From: Rhinocladiella similis
Taxonomy: Eukaryota; Ascomycota; Eurotiomycetes; Chaetothyriales; Herpotrichiellaceae
Direction of reading: 5' to 3'
Length of the DNA stretch: 64,000 bases
NCBI GenBank assembly: GCA_024082115.1
Contig: JAMRYE010000010.1
Location: forward strand, 2,666,001-2,730,000
Both the position numbers and the translations under genes were made by a program. The stretch's first letter is position 1. Every line of letters starts with the position of its first letter. This document shows positions 44,626 through 56,268 of this stretch, in pieces. Below the pieces are notes generated by a model. That model made no database searches and was not told where the DNA came from. It saw nothing but the letters and a program-made list of their open reading frames with translations.

Positions 44626-45269
44626 ATCAACAGCCTTTCCAGTCGATGGCCACAAATCTGGCAGACTCTTCCCGAATGTTGGCTCTCCATGTCAGAGACA
44701 GGAGCAATCGACTCGAGGATTGAATTTCTGGCTGTCAAGATGGGCCGGAGTGTACATAAATAAGAACTAGTCTGCCACGGTACTCAAGTGAATGACGGCG
44801 GCTCATCGACGTTTCGCTCCGAAGGCGGTCACAGATTCACCATGGCGACCCACTCGAGTGAAGTCCTAATTGTATCCTACATATATTTAATTCAGTGATT
44901 TTTCTTCCACAATCTGAGTACACCGCAGCAAATGTGGCTGTCCGATGACGATTGTAGCTCAATTGGTGTTTACCCTTAGCACCTAAAAAAGAGGGTAACA
45001 AAAGAGAACCAAGCCCTTCTTCGGGAGGTTAAGAGTTTCTCTTCCCGCCTCAACATCATTCGATAGGGGGGTCAACATCATTCGATGAGGGGAGCTTTTT
45101 TGTCAATTTACCCTTCGTGTTGCGTTGGTCTCGATGACTGATCTCACTCGGAACGAAAAGTGCCAACTAGTGATTTGTACTTTTTGTACCTTCACCAGGC
45201 CATGCCAATCAAGACGCACCAGATGTTATACTTTTACGACGGCACCACCTAGCAACCTCCATCTACCCA
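44626..45269. other. intergenic with direct repeat
   Basis: It holds the ERG28 3' flank and a 22-bp direct repeat (45050-45092). No gene was recognised. Confidence 0.5.
45050..45092 (+). repeat. 22-bp tandem direct repeat (two units)
   Basis: Two units of TCAACATCATTCGAT followed by an A/G-rich end lie back to back, with period 22. Confidence 0.8.
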
Positions 45270-47208
45270 TCATTGGCGACGTCTATGCGAATACGATGGT
45301 CGTCGAGGTGGAGGTACAAAGAGGTCCCAATTGGAATCTGCTCCTCGGCTTCTTCTTCCCGCATCACATCTATCGAGGATTGTCGACCGATTCTCGTGCA
45401 AATTGAACAGAAGCTCAACATCAGGAGAAGGATTTTCTCTTCACATGGCACGGTGTTTCCGGTTCGGACCAGCACGATGCCAGGAGAACTTCGTGCATGT
45501 CTAGCCGCGAGTCGGCGTCCCATGCGAGCATATGTTCCAGAACATCATCTGCGGCTGTCCTAGACTTTTCAAGAGTTGCCAGAAGACCTTGATGTGCAAC
45601 CTTGTCGATGCCGTTCACTGGACAATGGAATGGTCCATGAAGCAAGCTCCATCCGACCAGGCCATAGCTATAGACATCAGACTTACACGACCAATGGAGT
45701 GTTGGATCCGGCGGAGCAGGCTTTGTGTCCTTCGATCTTCGTTTCAGCTCAATGATTTCGGGGGGGAGGTAACTGATTGTGCCTTTCATGTGATCCTGGG
45801 AATTTGTGCTCGTCGTAGCGTGGCCAAAGTCAGTAATGACCACTCGCAGTGGATCGACTCGGACAACAAGGATATTCCCAAACTTCAGGTCTCGATGAAT
45901 AACACCGAAAGAGTGAAAATATCGGATACCCTGGGCGCCCTGGTGGAAGGCCGTCCAACGTAAAGAGCGGCTCACTTTCGGTTTCAACAATACACTGAGA
46001 GTCTTAGGAGCCCACGGTGCAAAAAACATGTATATGTCGTTGATTGTTTTGTCGCCCATTGATGTCTCATCGCCGTCCGAATAAACAACTTCGGCCAGGC
46101 TGCATAGATGAGGCTTCGGCCAGAAAGATTAGCATACAACAAACAAAGAGACTGGTGTCACTTGCATGTTTTTCCAAGAGCTTTAGGATCTGATTTGATC
46201 AAAGGTGGATTGAGTTCGTTGAATCCGTTTCACCGCATACACGTCCCCAGAAAGAGTATGAACGCAGGCACTTACGACTCCGTAAGCTCCAAATGCTTGT
46301 GGAGTTTGAATCTGATATGCCTGGAAAATTCGATGCTTGTTTGTGGGGGTGGGATCGATCGATTCAATCCTTTCCGAAAACCATGTCCCACACCCGAGTA
46401 CAATGTCGTCGAGCCTTGCATTGTAAGAGGCGGCGTCCGTGGGTAGAAATTCTATTTTGAAGGTAAGGTTGCCAATCGTCAGGGCCATTAGCACACCCCC
46501 CAGCACCCTCCCTGCCTTGGAAATCACCTCACCATTGAGACACACATCTTTTCCTGACGGCGCGACGATGGTAAGTTGTCGGCTGACCTTGTGGTGCTGG
46601 ATGCTTGCATGGAGCCCTTTCACACGATCTCGCACATTATCGAGTGTTATGAGAAAGTCCACTCCACCATGGTCCAGTCCTAGGCGGCCAGACCCAATTA
46701 TCCAACCCTGAGGAAATCTATCCGGCAGGATATCAAGATTTAGGCGGAAATAGCCAGTATAGATTTCTTGTATGTCAACATCGCCGTCCGAAAGATCACT
46801 CTCTTCCAACGACCCTGAATCGAGCCTGCTTTTGACCTCAGAAACATGAATAAACTTCCTACAATGAGGATTCCAGCAGCTGTCTAACTTGAGAATGAAT
46901 GGTTGCGATATCGTGAAACGCTATCTTTGCCTGGTCATTGACAGCCTGTGCACGAGCCGAGCAGAGTCTGCGCTCGCTGGCGGGAGTGACGGAGTGACTG
47001 GAACGCCGGGCAAGCTATCGGGATGATTCTCGACCCGAATGGCATCACTGAGTTGTAGGATGGGATCGTCGTGGATGTTGACCGGTTGCCGAGATGCGTC
47101 AGAGGTATCCTCGAGCAGATCGGTGTCGTTGGTAGTATCCAGTCGAGCAGTGTCTCCAAGCGACGCCTGATCTACTCCACTAGCTGGTCCCATCATGGTC
47201 CACAGCAA
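45270..47208 (-). pseudogene. FHA-like/protein-kinase gene with multiple frameshifts
   Basis: This is the remnant of a Ser/Thr kinase gene. The N-terminal frame starts at 47208 (MLWTMMGPASGVDQ). It loses frame at a perfect 5-bp tandem duplication (CGAGC twice, plus 46953-46962), after which AQAVNDQAKIAFHDIATI follows. A 52-nt intron-like segment then leads to an FHA-like region (GLHASIQHHKVSRQLTI) and the Gly loop with VAIK lysine (FGAYGVVSACVHT, YAVKRI). A 5-nt insertion at 46191-46195 breaks the next helix. The kinase core resumes with HRDLKFGNILV, DFGHATT and YLPPEII. Its stop at 45421 can be bypassed by another small indel to SPDVELLFNLHENRS. The domain order resembles fungal FHA-kinases, but no close family is assigned. 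Several lesions make it non-functional. Confidence 0.72.
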
Positions 47209-47728
47209 TCGAACTCATTATGGATAGGAACGTAGTTTACGGGAGCATTTGATCCTTTTAAATTCAGAGCTGATGGACTAAAGTACGCCGTGAACTACGT
47301 CCTGGCCACGAGTCGAGGTCATATGAACGCAACAACAGTGGTTCGGCTGGAAGGACTCATCCCAATTCGAAGGCTGACCTTGAGCCAAAGAACTGCGTAA
47401 GAGATGCATGGAGAGGGTGACGAACGATAGGGTCGTAAGTCCCGACCACGTGCGATGATGCCTAAGAGAACTCGGTACCATTTTTGAACCCGCCAACGGT
47501 GTATCAGATCGACGTAGGACAGGTTCTGGGTCGTTTAGATATGCTCAGCTAGGAAATAGGTGCCCTGTCCGGTTTAAGCAAGCGGGTCCTAGTTAAGCAC
47601 AAGGCTGGCGCCACGGCGCTTCCCGAAAGTTAGGCAAAAGGCCCTAATAACTTGGCGAAACCTGGGGACGGATTTCCGAGCGACCTTGCATTTCTTCCCT
47701 CTCTTGACGACACCTCTATGCGATACCA
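47209..47728. other. intergenic between divergent relics
   Basis: No recognisable element was found. Region 47590-47660 is unusually G+C-rich without a coding frame. Confidence 0.4.
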
Positions 47729-48272
47729 ATGCAGAGAGAGACGGACATCACACTCCGACTCGACGCTCTCAATGCCGAGCTGAGAGTCGAACGTGCGTTT
47801 TCACGGCTTTGGGAGCTATACACCGTGAACGGGTTAACAAGCCCTCGATGTCTATCCAAACCAAAAGTCCTGCGCCCGACGATCAACTCTCCCCTACCAG
47901 CCTGTACTATCGAAGCTACTTCCGTAATCAGGATCTAAGTACCCCTGCCTCGTGGACATCGACTCCTCCCGAAGATCGAATTGCAATGGCCGAAGCGAAC
48001 CGGGCGCTTCTGGCTACGGTTCAGCACTTATTGGTAAAACCAAAGAACAAGACCAACAACCAAAGAACACAGCATGATACTATTGAACCAAAGAGGCAAG
48101 GCGGCATCACCAAATCAAGGAAACCAGCTCGAAGATATCTTCGCCACACCATGATCACGCGCACAAGATCACTGTCAACGCCCGGGTTCCGACTGTTCGA
48201 TCTCCAACATCCGCCACCGAGCGACAAAACTTGACGGATGAAGGGGATCATACAGTCGAGCCCATACCCTAA
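47729..48272 (+). pseudogene. unassigned coding relic, several frames
   Basis: Protein-like segments appear in succession in different frames. A helical start (RLDALNAELRVERAFSRLW) is in one frame. A Ser/Thr/Pro-rich stretch is in a second (TKSPAPDDQLSPTSLYYRS), continuing with RIAMAEANRALLATVQHLL. An end in a third frame reads KITVNARVPTVRSPTSATE, finishing at a TAA at 48270. No GT-AG introns reconcile them. Codon bias supports former coding. Alternatively a short intact gene of about 130 codons starts at the ATG at 47849 (MSIQTKSPAPDD). The family is unknown. Confidence 0.3.
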
Positions 48273-48734
48273 CAAGTGTAGACACCACCTCGCTGGTTTT
48301 CCCACCGACTGACACAACTCTGATACGCCGCAGGGTACCACTAGACTCAAGCCAAGTGCTCCGCCGCCCAAGCCAACCCTTTCTCTGGAGTGATATCCGA
48401 GCTGCGGTCTGGATAGTATACGTCATTCGTGGTAAATGTATTGCAATAGACGACTCAGAGCCGAGGTGCCCCGGTCGGATATGGATGCGAAATCGAGCTG
48501 TTGACAAAATTGCTGCTCGACGACAACTGTCTTCGTCCAGCTTGTCCATGCACCCAACCCTTTCAAGACAGGCACGCCATAGTTCCCGTGTACAACGGCT
48601 TGATCTACTTGCGCCCAAAGACATCGAGCCTTACGGAAGCCGGGTCGACGATTGTCCCCGAGGCTTACGGTTGAACAACGCTTTCTTGTGCTCGAGTTTG
48701 GAGGAACACGTCGCTCTCTCCTGGCAGTCATAGA

Positions 48735-49276
48735 TTGTCTGACGCAGATGACGTTAGGAGGTTGAACAGGGAAGGAGATGATGAAAACGGGCGGGTCGGG
48801 GAGAACGGCAGTAGAAAGCAGGAGATACCAGCTGATACTGAGGGAGCACTCAATCCTTGGTCTGACCTGCTCTTCCTATTATGGGTTGTGTCGCTTTGGT
48901 CACAGGGGCAATACTATGCTGAGGGGAACTTCAAAACGAAAGGCCCGAGGCCAGATTTTGACCTCGAAGCGTGTCAAAGATTCGGACAACGCGGGGAAAT
49001 GCTCAACGTCTTTATCTCTACGGAGTAAGTGTCTTTGGCTTGTTGCGGCCTTGCTAATCTTTACGGACCTAGCTAAGAGCGAAAGGACGATATATCAAGG
49101 GTGATGTATCCGCTTTGCACGGTCATTATGCCAGTGGCTTTCCAAGTCTTCCTAGCTGTCCGATTCTATACGACATCCAGCAAGCTGACGCATCGTATAC
49201 CTGGACAGCAATCTTTGGAGAGGAGACTTGCGACGTTGCGCACTCAGACAATCCCTTGCAACTTGTCATCCCCTAG
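48735..49276 (+). pseudogene. unassigned relic with canonical intron
   Basis: A reading in one frame (about 48735-49020) gives way to another. From 48962 to 49024 the frame ends RGNAQRLYLYG. It splices across 49025-49072 (GTAAGT, TGCTAAT branch, CTAG; 48 nt) to LRAKGRYIKGDVSALHGHY, FGEETCDVAHSD and a TAG at 49274. The intron is of textbook quality and the exon after it has coding-like codons. The upstream part cannot be joined without a frameshift. The family is unknown. Confidence 0.35.
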
Positions 49277-50164
49277 GTCTTAGTGCAGGTTTCGGGAGTC
49301 CAGACATCCGTGCTTCCACTATCATCGAGCCCGCTCTCAATCCAGTCGGGTTCTGCCTCATGTTGATTTGAACGATTTTCCCATTGTGAAGCAGAAGGCA
49401 TGAGTGGACGAAGAGACTGTGGCCCGTCGTCGATGTCGCTGTTTGGCACTGTACAGATCATAATCTGGCAGTTCCAACATCACGGATCACCGAGAGCCCC
49501 TGGTGCGGTGATGCTACCAACCGCTGCGTGTAAACCTTGAAACATTGCCATTGCCGTAGCAGTTGGACAGATGCTGTAAGACACTGGAGGAGATGAAGGA
49601 ACCAGGCCCTCATATTCAGAGCGTTGATCTTCCCACGTAACTCAGGGTTTCACTCAATGAGCCTTCCGCCTCTCAACGATTCTAGGCGCTGGTTTGGTTA
49701 GGGGTGTCAAACATCGGACCAAATTACTGCGACTTCAATCGTTGAAGGGGAGGAGGTGATGGAATGATCAAGGACGTTACGAGCAGTCGTGTGGGATGAC
49801 TAAACTAGGTGCTCGGGCGCAAAGATTAGCCGACTTGGGCACCTTTCTCTCATTATCTGGAGGTGGCGTTCACGACATCGATGCTACAAAGAAACGAGGT
49901 CATACTCGGTGAAAGTGTTCAGATTGCCAGATTCTCGAATCACCGTTATGGCGCCGTCTACCCGACAGCAAGATACGACAATACTGTGAGTTGTTAACAA
50001 TTGTCTTCGATGACGTGTCTCTTGTGGTGTCCTCAATTTCTCGGGCATCTCTTGCCACTTGATCACACTACATCTCTCGCCCTCGCCATCACCGCCACTA
50101 CTACTACTACTACTCGTAGGCGTTTGCAACAACACACCGCCTGGTTTATATTTCGCCTCCTTCG
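49277..50164. other. PARG upstream region
   Basis: No gene was recognised. An (ACT)6 microsatellite (50097-50114) lies 50 bp before the PARG start codon, presumably in its leader. Confidence 0.5.
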
Positions 50165-51358
50165 ATGGGACGATCGCAACCTTCACTTGGCCTTGCACCT
50201 CCTCCTCGGCGTAAGGATGCACGGGCCAAAGCTGCTAGATGTACGGCACACAAGACCATTCCAGGGCTCTTAGCCAGTAGTGCGAGGGCAAGGAAAGGCG
50301 TGGAAAGCAGCGAGCTCATCCTGGACGCATCTGCAATTGACGCACGAAGCGGCTTAAAGGGTCCGGAGAGCAGAAGCCAAAGGGGAGGTGGAAGAGAAAA
50401 GGTCAAGATTCGTGTGGTTGTGGATGATACCCTTGCTGTGGCAAGGGCGATGAGTCAAGTCTCGACGGCGGTTATGAACAATGAGAAGTCATCTAGATAC
50501 AAGAGGAACGTGGCAGTACTGAACATGGCAAGTCCTCTGCTGCCCGGAGGAGGGTTTCTCAACGGGGCCACCGCACAAGAGGAAAGCCTCTGCAATCGAA
50601 CCACACTGTACCCGGCATTGAAGGACGAATTTTATCGCTTGCCTGAAGTTGGTGCCATCTGGACCGAGGATGTATTGGTATTCCGAGACCCTACCGGCAA
50701 AGATCTGAGCAAAGGCGATCGATGGTGGGTTGATGTTATAAGTGCAGCCATGCTCCGCTTTCCAGACGTGGAAGGCACCGACGAGGACAAGAAATACGCC
50801 AGCCAGAAAGATCGTGACACTGCCAGCAGGCAGATCAAGTGTGTCATGCACATTTTACGAGCAAAGGGGGTCGAGAAGTGCGTCCTTGGTGCATGGGGAT
50901 GCGGTGCATACGGTAATCCTGTTGTTGAGATTGCACACGCCTTCAGGAAGGTGATGCTGGGTGACGGGCGAGATAGCAAGAGAACCGACTGGGGCAACCT
51001 GGAAGAGATCGTGTTTGCGATAAAAGAAGGAAAACTGGCGTCGGAATTTGCAAAGCATTTTGGTAACGGGCTCGAAGTTGACAGGCCGGCGCAGGGACAA
51101 GATCAGGCATCTAACGAGAGCGATGATGGTGGCACGGATGTGGTCAAAGACCTCGAAGACAAGATCAAGGAGCTTGATTTACGTATCGGCCAGTCCAAGA
51201 ATCCCTCGCTGAGAACACCTCTTGAGGCGATCCGTGCTCAGCTGATAAGTCAACTAGAGCGGAAGAGATCAGTCGGTACTCCAGCCGATGTTTCGAGCGA
51301 GGCAAACAGCGAGAGTGAGGACGAGGACGAGGGCACTTCAGACACAGAATCGGCATGA
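50165..51358 (+). CDS. bacterial-type poly(ADP-ribose) glycohydrolase (TIGR02452/DUF2263)
   Basis: This is a predicted ADP-ribose-processing hydrolase of the macrodomain superfamily, which removes poly(ADP-ribose) from proteins. It is a single exon of 397 residues. The diagnostic PARG signature GGG-x(7)-QEE is present as PGGGFLNGATAQEE (GGG 128-130, QEE 138-140); the second Glu is the catalytic residue in characterised PARGs. LCNRTTLYPAL and the C-terminal macrodomain strand LGAWGCGAYGNP support the fold. The N-terminal 75 residues are basic and low-complexity, possibly nuclear-targeting. After residue 300 an acidic coiled tail (DLEDKIKELDLRIGQ, SESEDEDEGTSDTES) is added that compact bacterial forms lack. 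No PARP gene is nearby. The absence of introns is unusual beside multi-exon neighbours but not decisive for transfer. Confidence 0.88.
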   Translation: MGRSQPSLGLAPPPRRKDARAKAARCTAHKTIPGLLASSARARKGVESSELILDASAIDARSGLKGPESRSQRGGGREKVKIRVVVDDTLAVARAMSQVSTAVMNNEKSSRYKRNVAVLNMASPLLPGGGFLNGATAQEESLCNRTTLYPALKDEFYRLPEVGAIWTEDVLVFRDPTGKDLSKGDRWWVDVISAAMLRFPDVEGTDEDKKYASQKDRDTASRQIKCVMHILRAKGVEKCVLGAWGCGAYGNPVVEIAHAFRKVMLGDGRDSKRTDWGNLEEIVFAIKEGKLASEFAKHFGNGLEVDRPAQGQDQASNESDDGGTDVVKDLEDKIKELDLRIGQSKNPSLRTPLEAIRAQLISQLERKRSVGTPADVSSEANSESEDEDEGTSDTESA

Positions 51359-52159
51359 GTTCGGAACCGGCTCCATCTTGTTATGCTCGTCGAGAGCATG
51401 CTCGTGTTCGCCGCGCCTTAAGTCCCCGTGTCTTAAGTCCCCTTTCTTTTTTCCAGCGTGCTGAATGCTCGGATATGCCCCTTCTCGGCCAGTCCACCAA
51501 ATGGAGGACAAGCCACAGTCGCTGATAGTTATGCAAGTAAACCCGGAACAACTCGACTCCATTGGAGCCCAGGCTTCGCTAGAGATGACTTTGGCTTGTA
51601 CCGGTGTCAAGTTCCCCACAAGCAGCGTTTGACGACGTCTTCGACAAGACTCACCATAAAGTTGTTGTCTTCGGCGTACTCACGGCCTGTCCGTAATCAT
51701 GCAGCCTACGATTCGTCTAGGAGAGCCTCGTTGTGGGACTAGTACAATAAGACGTCCAGGGAGATTCTCCACGACTTCTCCTTATGTGGGAACTTCGGTG
51801 TCAGCATCACTTCGCGGGGTCACCACATCAAACGTGCCCTGAATGTTGGCGGGGAAAAAGACAAATGAAAGGAAATACCCCAGGCTCATTCACGATCTGC
51901 AACTGAGTCTCCTTGACTATACTCGTTGTGAAGACCCTCTACTTAATGACTTGACGCTGGGAGCAGCGGATCCAGAGTAACGCATTCCAGCCGGCAGGAT
52001 CAACGTTGCAAACCTGAGCCCGAAGCCGCCTGTCCCCGACTGATCAGAGATTATATAGTTAATCTCGACCCTCTCCTTTGCCTCTGCTGACCGCTTGAAC
52101 CACCTACTGTTTTGTGTCTCTCTAGGCCAAAGCAAATGTGATAAGAGGAGAGATCAAAA
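51359..52159. other. intergenic, P450 promoter
   Basis: No gene was recognised. A TTATATAGTTAA element near 52052 lies about 105 nt before the P450 ATG and may be its TATA box. Confidence 0.45.
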
Positions 52160-54104
52160 ATGGCCCTAACAATGGTTCTTCCTGTCATAGGCGCCTTGCT
52201 GTGCGCCTTCTTGTTTTATGCATACGTCTTCGTGGGACGACGAGAGAACGGCCTCCCTCCTGGTAAGCCACGCTGTCTGCGATCTCTTTGGACAACCGAT
52301 AAAGGACATGTTGGAAGTGCTTGCTTGCTGACACCTTTCAATCCAGGCCCTCCTACCACGGCTATCATAGGCAACGCCCACGAAATACCTACCAAAGGGT
52401 CATATCTGAAGTGAGTCGAGCCAGTCTCCACCCCTGCCATTCGTACCATGTGAAGAGGGAACTCACAATCCATTGCAACAGGTTCACAGAATGGGCAAAG
52501 GTACTCCTCTCCGATGTTGCGTTTGCCGTCTCGGAATTGACTCCATGTCCAGACTTACGGCGGCATCTTCTCCCTCAAACTCGGCCCTGCGACGGCCATC
52601 GTCCTCACTGACCGTCGACTTGTCAAACAGCTCATCGACAAGAAGTCCGGCATCTACAGTAACCGCCCACACAGCTACGTTTCGCATAACCTCATCACTG
52701 GGGGCGACCATGTCCTGATCGCACACTACGGCAAAGTGTGGCAACGTTACCGCAAAGTCATTCACCAACACTTCATGGAGAGCATTGTGATGAAAGACCA
52801 TCTTCCTCTGCAACAAGCTGAAGCCAGCCAACTGCTACATGACTTCCTCGTCCAGCCTGACCAACACATGTGGCACCCAAAGCGGTTCACAAATAGTATT
52901 GCGTGCGGAACGATTTGGGGTGTACGCAGCCCAACCGTTGACACAGAGCACATGCTGCGCTTGTACCACTTGATGGAGGACTGGTCTGTCGTGATGGAGC
53001 CCGGCAATACACCGCCGGTCGATATCTTCCCAGCATTGCATTACGTTCCGGAGGCTGTCTTTGGCAACTGGCGGACCAGAGCCAGCCATGTCGGGAAAGC
53101 GATGAATGATTTATACAACGATATGCTCACCGGGCTAGAGAAGAGACGTGAAGCCGTAGGACCGAAGTACAGCTTCATGGACAGGGTGCTGGACCAGAAA
53201 GACAAGCTCGACCTGAACAGACACCAGCTGTACTTCCTTGGTGGCACGATGATGGAAGGGGCCAGTGACACCTCTTCGAGTATAATACTCGCCGCCATTC
53301 AGGCATTTGTCAAGTGGCCCGAAGTCATGCGTAAGGCACAAAAGGAGATTGACAGCGTCATTGGTGAAGATAGAAGTCCTCTCTGGTCTGATTATGCGAG
53401 TTTGCCGTACGTGGCAGCAACTGTGAAAGAGGCCATGCGGTGGCGACCAGGTATGTCACTCTTCCTTCAATTCCACTCACGTTTCCTCTCATCAGTCTTG
53501 CCTGGTCTGCAAATATACCCCTTGCTAATGAATCATAGTGGTGCCGTTGGCCTTCCCACATGCTGTAGACGAAGGTAAGTCAACGAACCACCCAAGACAA
53601 AAGCCATATGTGGCTGACTGCGACGCAGATGACTGGATTGAAGGGTACAAGATCCCCAAAGGATCCGTAGTCTTTATCAATGCTTGGGGCATGCACCATG
53701 ATGAAAAGAAGTTCCCTAACCCCGACGTCTTTGATCCAGATCATTACAAGGGTGTCACCGCATTGGCGTCAGAGCTAGCTCAGTCGTCCAACCCCGACGA
53801 CAGAGACCATTACGGATACGGATCAGGAAGACGTCTTTGTCCTGGAATACACCTTGCCGAGCGAAACTTGTTCCTCGGCATCGCCAAACTACTGTGGGCG
53901 TTCGAGTTTGGACCGGGCAAAGATGAGGATGGAAACATTGTCGAACCAGACGTTGACCCTCGCACGGGATATAGCGAAGGCTTCTTGGTATGTGCGAAGC
54001 CGTATGCATTGGACGTCAAGGTTCGTTCGGAAAAGAGAAGGGATACCATCCTTCGAGAGTATGAGGAAGCAAAGAGGGATGTTTTTTCAGCCTTTGACAA
54101 CTAG
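52160..54104 (+). CDS. cytochrome P450 monooxygenase (E-class group I-like)
   Basis: This is an ER-anchored haem monooxygenase; the substrate is unknown. The exons are 52160-52262, 52347-52410, 52482-52500, 52553-53450, 53539-53574 and 53629-54104. All introns are GT-AG with matching phases, giving 531 residues. Exon 3 is only 19 nt. The N-terminal anchor is VLPVIGALLCAFLFYAYVF, followed by a Pro-rich hinge (NGLPPGPPTTAIIGNA). The I-helix reads FLGGTMMEGASDTSSSI, with the oxygen-activating GASDTS. The K-helix ExxR is KEAMRWRP, and the PERF-like region is FDPDHYKG. The haem loop is YGSGRRLCPGIHLAERN with Cys444 as ligand. The sequence resembles fungal O-methylsterigmatocystin-oxidoreductase-like P450s. 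No biosynthetic cluster genes or a reductase are adjacent. Confidence 0.95.
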
Positions 54105-55519
54105 GGGTCCGCTCACTAGTGACAGAGTAGATGAGAGCTCCCCATCAGGCATGTATGATCAATGACATTCAACAACGGTTGAGGTATACCTAGGTCTGTT
54201 CCGTGTCATGAAGTCGCGCACACTGCAAAGTGTTACTTGGATTGCCCTTTGCGTAGTAGTGATCCGCCATCGCACCTGAGACAGCCTTGGAATCGCATCC
54301 TCGCGGTCCATCAAGTTAGTTTAAGATGTCTCAAACCTACCATCATAGGAAAGTTGATGTGAAGCGTAAATGGTATCTCAATACAATATCTCGTGCTGGG
54401 TTCATAGAAAACTTACAGTAAAGTACTGAAACAGACAACCACTGTCAATCAGAGTCATGTCAACGAGAGTAGATTGCACCATACTTGCCTCTCCTATTTC
54501 TCTTCGCCCTTCAAAGGGCCCGAACCACTCGTGTCCCTCGTTTCAGATCAGGACTAATATAGATATTGGTAAGATAGCATAATCGACACGGTGGCTTGAA
54601 AGGTACTGACTATGGCCTCATTAGTTCCGGAGATTACTGTCTCTGCCCCTACAAGATGCTATGCAAATCATTAACAATGATGTTGCATCTATCAAGAGGG
54701 ATATGGCCAGCCTCCCTTGAAGGCTGCGTTGGGGGAGCTGGAAACGTCAATGTCAGGACTCGAGACCATGCAGACACAACTCCCACAAATACCGATAAGA
54801 CTGTCGCTGTTTTTGCAAACGAATGTGAGTCAGACAGAGAGTCAAACAGGGGTTCAGGCGTGGAGTCAGACATGGGGTCAAGCAGGGAGATATAGACAGA
54901 GAGTTCGATAGGGGTTTGGCCAGAGATTCCGACTCAGAGTTCGACACAGAGTAAGACCGAGACAAGTGACTTAGATAAAGAGTTAGACAGGGCGCCAGAC
55001 AGGGAGACAGAAATGGGGGTCAATCAAAAACGAAATCTTAGCAGAAATCAGGACCATGAAATTTGAAATCACCGAGCAGCTGTCAGGCTTTGAGGTGCTC
55101 GGCCATGAAGGAAGATAGCAGGATTCAACCTGTGGTGTCGCAGCTCCTAATAATGGGTTCATGTTCATTCAACGCTTTGCAATGGTATTTCGGTGGTTTG
55201 GGGTGCTCAGTATCCGTACGCCGTACTCCGTAGAGATTGATTCGGTTTCACTTTGAATCACGTGATAACCAGTGCCGAGCAGCCATGTCTTGGCTCGGAC
55301 CCCCTCCCACAATGGCCAGGAAAAAGGGCAAGGCAACAGACTGCGCTAGTCTCCAAATCCCAAAAGTTCCCCGTCCGAAGAAGAGTCGCGCAGTTTCTGA
55401 ATTTCTTCATTTATTTCCCTGTTCCCTCAACCACCACACACGAAAAGGCGCAGGATATCGACCTCTTTGCGACCGACTCAAGAGACTCTCTCTCTCTCTC
55501 TCTTCACACACAACACAAG
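54105..55519. other. intergenic, 1.4 kb
   Basis: It includes a degenerate purine-rich repeat field (about 54825-55015). A CT-rich tract, (CT)n near 55485-55504, sits just before RPL22 as is common for ribosomal-protein promoters. No gene was recognised. Confidence 0.5.
54825..55015 (+). repeat. degenerate AGTCAGACAGGG-type short repeats
   Basis: Variants of AGACAG and AGTTCGA/AGTCAGAC recur every 10-16 bp. The opposite strand reads as Ser/Leu/Pro/Cys low-complexity (CLTPCLTPRLNPCLT). This looks like a decayed minisatellite. Confidence 0.6.
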
Positions 55520-56268
55520 ATGGCACCTACCCGCACCGCCGCATCCAAGGTAAGACTTACCGAACCGAACCGCTTTGCTGCCCATGTCCCCTGTGTGGTC
55601 CTCGTCTCATCTGCGCGAAGATGTGCAAGCGAGGTGTGATGAGGACCAGACCGCCTCCCAGTCATGACATGAGAGAAAAAAAGGCAGTAGGCTAAGGTTT
55701 TTTTTGTTTGTGTTGAATATAGGCATCTGGCCGTGGTGGCAAGACCGCAAAGAACCAAAAGGTCACGAAGAAGGTATGTTCTGCAACCTATATCCGTTGG
55801 TAAAAGGAGAGGCAGAGGGGGGGGTGTAATGATGCATTGCTAACGTTTTCGGTTCAAATAAACAGTACACCATCAACTGCAGCCAGCCCGTCAGCGACAA
55901 GATCTTTGACCTGTCGGCATTCGAAAAGTTCCTGCACGACCGCATCAAGGTCGAGGGCCGCACCAGCAACCTCGGCGACAACGTGCAGATCTCGCAGGTC
56001 GGCGATGGAAAGATCGAGGTCGTCACTCACATTCCTTTCTCCGGTCGCTACTTGAAGTACTTGTACGTCATTGTCCCCTTAACACCACGAAAGAAAAACG
56101 AGGTGGGAAATCAAAGATCCAGGCAGGCTAACAAACAACAGGACCAAGAAATTCCTCAAGAAGCAGCAACTGCGTGACTGGCTTCGTGTCGTGTCGACTA
56201 GCAACGGTGTCTACGAGTTGAGGTTCTTCAACGTCGTCAACGAAGAGGGCGATGATGATGAGGAATAG
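55520..56268 (+). CDS. RPL22: 60S ribosomal protein L22 (eL22)
   Basis: This is a component of the large cytosolic ribosomal subunit. The exons are 55520-55549, 55723-55773, 55866-56062 and 56142-56268. The introns are 173, 92 and 79 nt, all GT-AG, with matching phases. The product has 134 residues, the expected size. It starts MAPTRTAASKASGRGGKTAK. Family blocks are YTINCSQPVSDKIFDLSAF, EKFLHDRIKVEGRTSNLG, FSGRYLKYLTKKFLKKQQ and DWLRVVSTSNGVYELRFF. It ends in the acidic tail EEGDDDEE typical of eL22. The 10-codon first exon, followed by a longer first intron, is the usual layout of fungal ribosomal-protein genes. Confidence 0.97.

Noticed and set aside
52160..54104. Secondary-metabolite cluster around the P450
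   Set aside because: No polyketide synthase, NRPS, terpene cyclase, transporter or pathway regulator lies within reach; neighbours are PARG and RPL22.
54753..54965. Ser/Leu/Cys-rich minus-strand frame
   Set aside because: It is a translation of degenerate short repeats, not a gene.
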